From positions 91,009,696 through 91,073,695 of the forward strand of contig OX328124.1 of assembly GCA_946811695.1 (NCBI GenBank): a stretch of 64,000 nt of DNA, read 5' to 3'. This DNA is from Gonocerus acuteangulatus (lineage: Eukaryota > Arthropoda > Insecta > Hemiptera > Coreidae). Position numbers and translations under genes: made by a program. This document shows positions 59,569-64,000 of the stretch, one piece after another; position 1 is the stretch's first letter, and the number at the start of each line of letters is the position of its first letter. The notes below the pieces were generated by a model, which was given only the letters and a program-made list of their open reading frames with translations, made no database searches and was not told the origin of the DNA.

Positions 59569-59707
59569 GTCCCGCAACAAGGCCTATGTTGAGCCTGGAT
59601 CTCCATGACTGCGAGAGAAGAAGGTTGTCTCTCGACTTTCCCCCTCCACCACCCATTCCTCATCAGCCAGAAATCATCGATGCCAGCCTTCCCTTAGAAA
59701 GACAGGA
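59569..59707 (+). CDS. SHB-family adaptor, proline-rich linker exon
   Basis: The exon uses the acceptor CTGTTACAG and the donor CAGGA|GTAAGT (139 nt). Two bases complete a glycine codon with the last base of the previous exon, and two bases remain for the next. The peptide runs from GPATRPMLSLDLHDCERRRL through a run of five prolines (DFPPPPPIPHQPEI) to ASLPLERQ. The closing LPLExQ just before the SH2 domain is typical of SHB/SHF proteins. The proline run could bind SH3 or WW domains. Acceptor choice is forced by phase: the upstream AG sites at 59533 and 59552 lead to a stop or the wrong phase. The acceptor's pyrimidine tract is weak. Confidence 0.86.
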
Positions 59708-61805
59708 GTAAGTTACTTCTTTATTAATTTATTTATCTTTAAATTTCATAATGCAGAAGCTTTAAATTGTATACCATTGTAGGTCTTTACTTCAATGTTT
59801 ACATTGTAGAAAATAAATTGAGAAAGAAAAATTTGCTAATTAAGCATCTGCACAACTTATTTTGCTTAACAACCTCCTTATTTAGGAAATACAGCATTGA
59901 AGAGGAAACGCCTGTTCATATTATATGCCACTAAGTGACACTAGAGAAAAGAAGATTGCAGCTTATTGGATGTTTGGAAATAATAAATCCTTCAGCTGCT
60001 CCAAAAAGATCAGAGTATTTATTAAATACTCTGGGCTGATATACTTTAGACCTTTTAGATCAAGTTAGTTTTCCTTAATGCTAGGTAGAGGAAACATCTA
60101 ATCTACTTAATAGTTTACAACCTAGAAAAGAGATTAAGAAATAAAACGGAATGAAACTTAAGCATTAGAGATGGTGAACAAACATGACAATGTATATGTG
60201 TACAAGGTTGCAGAAGCATGAAACAAAAATTAAATAATCAATCACAGAATCTGTTTGTTTATCGGATAAACTCTACATTGAAATTACATGGAGAGGAAAC
60301 ATCAAGCTTGCCAAATAAATGAATACATTGAAGAAAATTGTATTTATTTATTTTTTATTGTTACTTCTGACCAGCTTAAATGTAAGTGTTAAATGGGGTC
60401 AGAATCTTATGAAACCAAAATGTATAGAAAAGAAGTATCCTAAAAAGAGTTAAAATGAGAATGAGGTAAAGAGAAAAAGAGAGAGAAAAGCTCAACAACA
60501 AACTAGAAAAACTAAATTAAAACATATTAACTCAACTTACCCTCGGTAAGTTACTGAATAACATACCGAATAAATGAGAAAGGCATATATGGAAGACAAA
60601 ATATCCCGTCTTCGGCATCCAACATTTTACTCTGCCACTCCGCTTTACGTTGCTCAGCCTGTTCATCCAGTCTGATTCTAGAATCAGGATACACCTCCTA
60701 GTTGTTGGCCACTGAAGAAGAGATATATTTCATCTGGGAAATATTTCATTTCTTGTATTGTACTGAGTTAGGGATGCCTTTAAGGCTCCTCAAATCAATA
60801 TAATTGAAGGTAAAGAAATAATTAAAAAAAGTTTCTGTAGATTGTGGATGTTAAAAAATAAGAAAACGTCAATCACCAAACCACATCCCTTAGGCCTCAG
60901 GTACGATACAAGCGATGAGCGACAGAATGACAGAGCGTTGAGGGGCAGAGTGACACCGGCTACAATACAGAGCAGCTGGGCGGTAATTTCCTTTAGTTGT
61001 GTACTCCAATATACTTTTATATATTAAAATACTAATTTAAAAAATTAATATTTTAAATGCTTAGTTAATACCTTGCAAGTTTAATGTATTTCCTACCTCT
61101 TCCTATAGTTTCTTGTCTATGATAGCATTTTTAAAATCACTGTATCTGTCATTCCATACTTGGCACTTCTGAAATTAAAAGCTCACATTCACTATCATCC
61201 AATTTACTCTTTTTCTACCATGTTAACTAGTCAAAAGATTGAAGATAACTGAGAGCGGCGAGCAAAATTTAATCTCTATGTTGAATTAAGATAACTTTAC
61301 GATTTATGAAGATGTGTCAGTCTGATATTTTTCAAGTCTAAGCATTCGAACCGGTAATTTGATAAACAAGGGACAAAAAACAAAAATCTGCCTAGACAAT
61401 GTTGTTCTAAATTTTATTAGCTTTCATTTAAAAAAAAAAAAATAAATAAAAAATAAAGCATTGAAATTGTTTAAGATTTAGAGGCTGTAGCATTTTTTGT
61501 AGCGAGAAAAATATAATGTCTGGAGGCGAGCGATGAGCAAAATTTAATGTCTGGGCTGTGCTATGACCTGGAACCTACAAGCAATACTGCCCTGTCGCTC
61601 ATGCCTATTGAAGCCAGTCCTCCCTCATCCTACTGCCCTCCAGCTAAATATTAATGTGAGCAACGCTTATCGCTCTTATCGTACCTTAGGCCTTATAACT
61701 CCTCTACAAAAAAAAAAAAAGAGGAAAAACTTGCTCACTTTTAGTGAAATATAACTAATTAGAAATAAAATATATATTGTGTTAACTATTTAATCTTCTG
61801 TTCAG
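59708..61805 (+). other. Intron of the SHB-like gene (2.1 kb)
   Basis: GTAAGT to TTCTGTTCAG. A TTA-flanked MITE occupies 60893-61692. The first 1.2 kb shows nothing recognisable. Confidence 0.8.
60893..61692. mobile_element. 800-bp MITE with TTA target duplication
   Basis: The left end GGCCTCAGGTACGATACAAG and the reverse complement of the right end, GGCCTAAGGTACGATAAGAG, are inverted repeats of about 35 bp (continuing GCGATGAGCG / GCGATAAGCG). TTA lies on both sides (60890-60892 and 61693-61695). No ORF. TSD and structure fit a non-autonomous PIF/Harbinger element. An internal block (ACAAGGGACAAAAAACAAA, TTTAGAGGCTGTAGC) is shared with 12340-12460 and, inverted, with about 9405-9510. Confidence 0.82.
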
Positions 61806-61925
61806 GTGGTACCATGGTAAAATAACCCGCTTCGATGCTGAAAACATCCTGCGTATGAATAAGGAAGGAAGTTTTCTAGTCAGGAACTGTGAGAGTACAA
61901 AACAAGACTATTCATTATCATTAAA
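61806..61925 (+). CDS. SHB-family adaptor, SH2 domain N-terminal half
   Basis: A 120-nt exon between CTTCTGTTCAG and AAA|GTAAGAG. One base completes the codon left open at 59707 (E) and two remain, so the frame continues into an exon outside the window. The peptide WYHGKITRFDAENILRMNKE, then GSFLVRNCESTKQDYSLSL, is a textbook SH2 start: WYHG, the helix A arginine (ITR), and the FLVR motif whose arginine binds phosphotyrosine. WYHGxIxRxDAENxLRxxKE and SLVRNxExxKxDxSLSLK are characteristic of SHB, SHD, SHE and SHF rather than of kinases or GRB2. The role by family is to bind phosphotyrosine on activated receptors. The C-terminal half of the domain is not in the window. Confidence 0.94.
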
Positions 61926-62305
61926 GTAAGAGATCTCTTATTAACTTATAATTATTGAATAAAATTAGGCAAATCTGGTTGGGATGAATCTTTTGAAGCA
62001 AAGGTACGAATGCCATGTTCTCACCATTTTCAAATGAGATATTATTTAGAAAGTCAAAATTTACTGTTTAATGAAACATAGTGAATTCTAGAATGTCCAA
62101 CAATAAACAGTTATAAACTTTATTAAGTTTTGTCTAACATAATTACTGAGGTATTGAAAAGATAGGTGGACCAACCTCTCCTTGATTTCGAGAGAAAAAC
62201 GTTTTATGAAATTTATATTTTTTTTTTTTTTTTTTTTTAAATGGCTTAGGCAGGGTTAAGCAGAGATCCTTATATTTCTGCCTTGTTCAGTTCAAGAATA
62301 GACAT

Positions 62306-62666
62306 ATCGTCCCTACCATGTCAAACTAACGAATATGCAAATCGGAGAAAAATAGGAACCAACATATTTTATCCATTGACGATATAATATAATCAAAAAT
62401 GGTCTTATTCGATACTTTACTTAAGGCATTAAAGGCTATTCTATAAAGAGGTTAGAGTTGCGACAATTTGCGACATGCCGTATCGCCCGTCATGCAAGAG
62501 GAAATGGTCTTATCCAAAACTTTATTAAAGGAATTAACTGCTTCTCTAAAGGGGTAAAGAGTTCTGACAATTTGTGACAAGCCATATCATCCACAATCCA
62601 AGAGGAAAGTCCCGAATCTAAAAACGAGATTTTGCATATTCGATAGTTTGACATGGCAGGGACGAT
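62306..62666. mobile_element. 360-bp TIR element with internal direct repeat
   Basis: ATCGTCCCTACCATGTCAAA on the left and, reverse-complemented, ATCGTCCCTGCCATGTCAAA on the right form ~38-bp terminal inverted repeats that continue CTAxCGAATATGCAAA. Inside, two ~110-bp direct repeats share GGTCTTATxC, GACAATTTG-GACA and CAAGAGGAAA. No ORF; target duplication unclear. Looks like a MITE. Confidence 0.75.
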
Positions 62667-63169
62667 GTTATGACTGATCTCAGTTTTAGCAACTTATTTG
62701 TATTTGTTTAATACAATTTCTCGACATGTCTTGGGAAAAGCTTGATATTTGTTGGTATTTACTTGCGACATGCTTGATCATTGTCAAAGAACTGTTATGC
62801 TATTAATTGAGTTGCTAGTTTTATTACATTACAAACACAAAACTCATTGCAATATTGCTCTCTTGGTTTATAAAATATTTCAATGAACTGTAGCCTCTTT
62901 CTTTTGGATGACATCCTGCTTCTTCATGTATACTGCCAACAGGACTAAACATGAGTGCTGTCAACATTGCCACTTTAACATGCCTGAAAATACATTCATG
63001 CATTTTGTAGTAATATAGTATATCTATCTATATTGAATGTGATGCAAACTCAACAAGTTTTACTATAAAGACAGAAGGTCTACAAATAAACTTGTATCAC
63101 ATTTTATTGAAATGCCTCTACAAGTTTTATGTCCAAAACCTTTTGTGAAGCAAAACCTTTATACTATTT

Positions 63170-63758
63170 TTACAGCATACATGTAAAAAAGGGATAAAGC
63201 CCTGATGTGGTCCTTGTAGAGAAAAGTTCTCTTTCTCTGTATTGGGCTGTAAACGGATTTACAACCTGGGGCAATAGTCCATGAAGATCCAAGACCTCAG
63301 CAACCAGTTTACTACACTAGACCAAGTCAGCAATTCTTTTCAAGTTCAAGTTAAATTCCCTTTTGAGACCCACCCCAAGCCCAAAATTTTCTTCTTCCAT
63401 AATATTCTGTAATTCTGCATTATAATCACCTAGATCCTCAGTTTGACTGAGTCCTATCCTTCTATCCTTAAGGACACTATTAGTATGAATTACAATCTTC
63501 ATGAATGTTGAAAAATAGAAAACAGAAGAAAATTGAAACTGAATTAACATCATCAATATAATAAATGAATTAAAATAAATTAAAATACCATTGAGGTAAG
63601 CTTGCTTTCCCCTCAATGCGCCAATAATAGCCTGGTGCTCAATGTGGTCAGCTAGTAACTCAGAAAGGTGTACTTCTTCTGGCACTTTTGGGGCATAAGC
63701 ACTATCATCTGAGCTCAGGAGCAGACCTCCTTCATCTACTACTGAGCATTTATGCTTA
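63170..63758 (-). pseudogene. Unrecognised coding remnant, one internal stop
   Basis: One minus-strand frame is open from about 63758 to a TAA at about 63170 except for one TAG at 63317-63319. It reads NKHKCSVVDEGGLLLSSDDS, then PEEVHLSELLADHIEHQ, LRGKQAYLN, TNSVLKDRRIGLSQTEDLGD and, past the stop, KLVAEVLDLHGLLPQVVNPF. Amino-acid use looks protein-like with amphipathic helices, unlike the A+T-driven chance ORFs nearby. A very A+T-rich 50-bp GT...CAG stretch at about 63542-63591 looks like a small intron, but removing it breaks the frame. I do not recognise the family. It could be a gene relic, a retrocopy or a transposon gene. Confidence 0.35.
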
Positions 63759-63797
63759 TTCTGCTTGTTCTATCCATTATGAACACATAATTTAGCA

Positions 63798-64000
63798 ATA
63801 AGTAGTCAGGGAATAGTTGGCATTCGGCTAGGAAAACATTAATACAATTTTTGTAAAAATCTATATTCAGGAGGACTCGGCTATTCTTTGGTAGCCTTCA
63901 TCAGCAATGATTGCCATGAGGAGATAAAGACCAAAGTTAACAGTTATGTGACCATAGAGAAAATATAGAAAGAAATATTTTCTTTTTACATTTTCACCAT
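63798..64000 (+). repeat. Third, diverged copy of the 55544 repeat, cut by the window end
   Basis: ATAAGTAGTCAGGGAATAGTTGGCATTCGGCTAG matches the start of copy B in pieces (ATAAGTAGTCAG, GAATAGTTGG, ATTCGGCTA). Then AAAAATCTATATTC and GGTAGCCTTCATCAGC parallel the left half of copies A and B with many substitutions. Confidence 0.65.

Larger units (their letters stand above)
61926..64000 (+). other. Downstream intron of the SHB-like gene (window end)
   Basis: It starts with GTAAGAG. I found no exon with the expected second half of SH2 (the GFMHMK-like strand), so the intron continues past the window. It contains a poly(T) run at 62219-62239, a TIR element, a minus-strand coding remnant, and a partial copy of the 55544 repeat. 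Confidence 0.75.

Overview
The window is A+T-rich eukaryotic DNA crowded with repeats. The evidence is GT-AG introns up to 22 kb, long (TA)n tracts, LINE remnants with poly(A) tails, SINEs, and many inverted-repeat DNA elements. A degenerate mariner transposase, a Jockey-like LINE end and the overall repeat style point to an arthropod with a sizeable genome. The lineage cannot be fixed from sequence alone. There is no sign of bacterial organisation: no operons, no ribosome binding sites, no CRISPR.

One gene is convincing, on the + strand. It encodes an adaptor of the SHB/SHD/SHE/SHF family. Five exons splice in matching phase: 16067-16177, 27978-28098, 50426-51748, 59569-59707 and 61806-61925. 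Together they give about 604 codons and break off inside the SH2 domain, so the 3' end lies beyond the window. The 5' end was not found and may lie in the first 16 kb or upstream. The first two exons carry YxxP tyrosine motifs. The third is a long disordered Ser/Pro-rich exon with a duplicated DLPFDMPKLRRR motif. The last two hold a proline-rich linker and the N-terminal half of the SH2 domain (WYHG and FLVRN motifs).

The rest is mostly intron filled with mobile DNA. 1-16 kb: palindromic fold-back elements (4117-4927, 11104-11842), a 3.1 kb TIR element with TTA target duplications (9247-12324), a ~125-bp minisatellite at two sites, and SINEs. 16-28 kb: a TTA-flanked DNA transposon with a transposase-like remnant (16786-18151) set in a ~75-bp minisatellite; a 5'-truncated Jockey-like LINE with a 12-bp target duplication (22218-22708); and a 1.75 kb giant hairpin (23848-25597) inside a ~520-bp tandem repeat. 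28-50 kb: a ~143-bp minisatellite family in two copies, two 5S rRNA-derived SINEs, a decayed LINE ORF1, and an internally deleted mariner. 50-64 kb: tRNA-derived SINEs, two nearly identical direct repeats ending in (TA)n with a third partial copy at the window edge, a TTA-flanked MITE (60893-61692), a small TIR element (62306-62666), and an unrecognised minus-strand coding remnant (63170-63758).

The strongest points for follow-up are: (i) SINEs in which tRNA-like and 5S-rRNA-like heads appear to share the same tail; (ii) four unrelated TIR elements that all carry TTA target duplications; (iii) very long near-perfect intronic hairpins that would be transcribed with the host gene. All family assignments come from reading the sequence; no database search was run.
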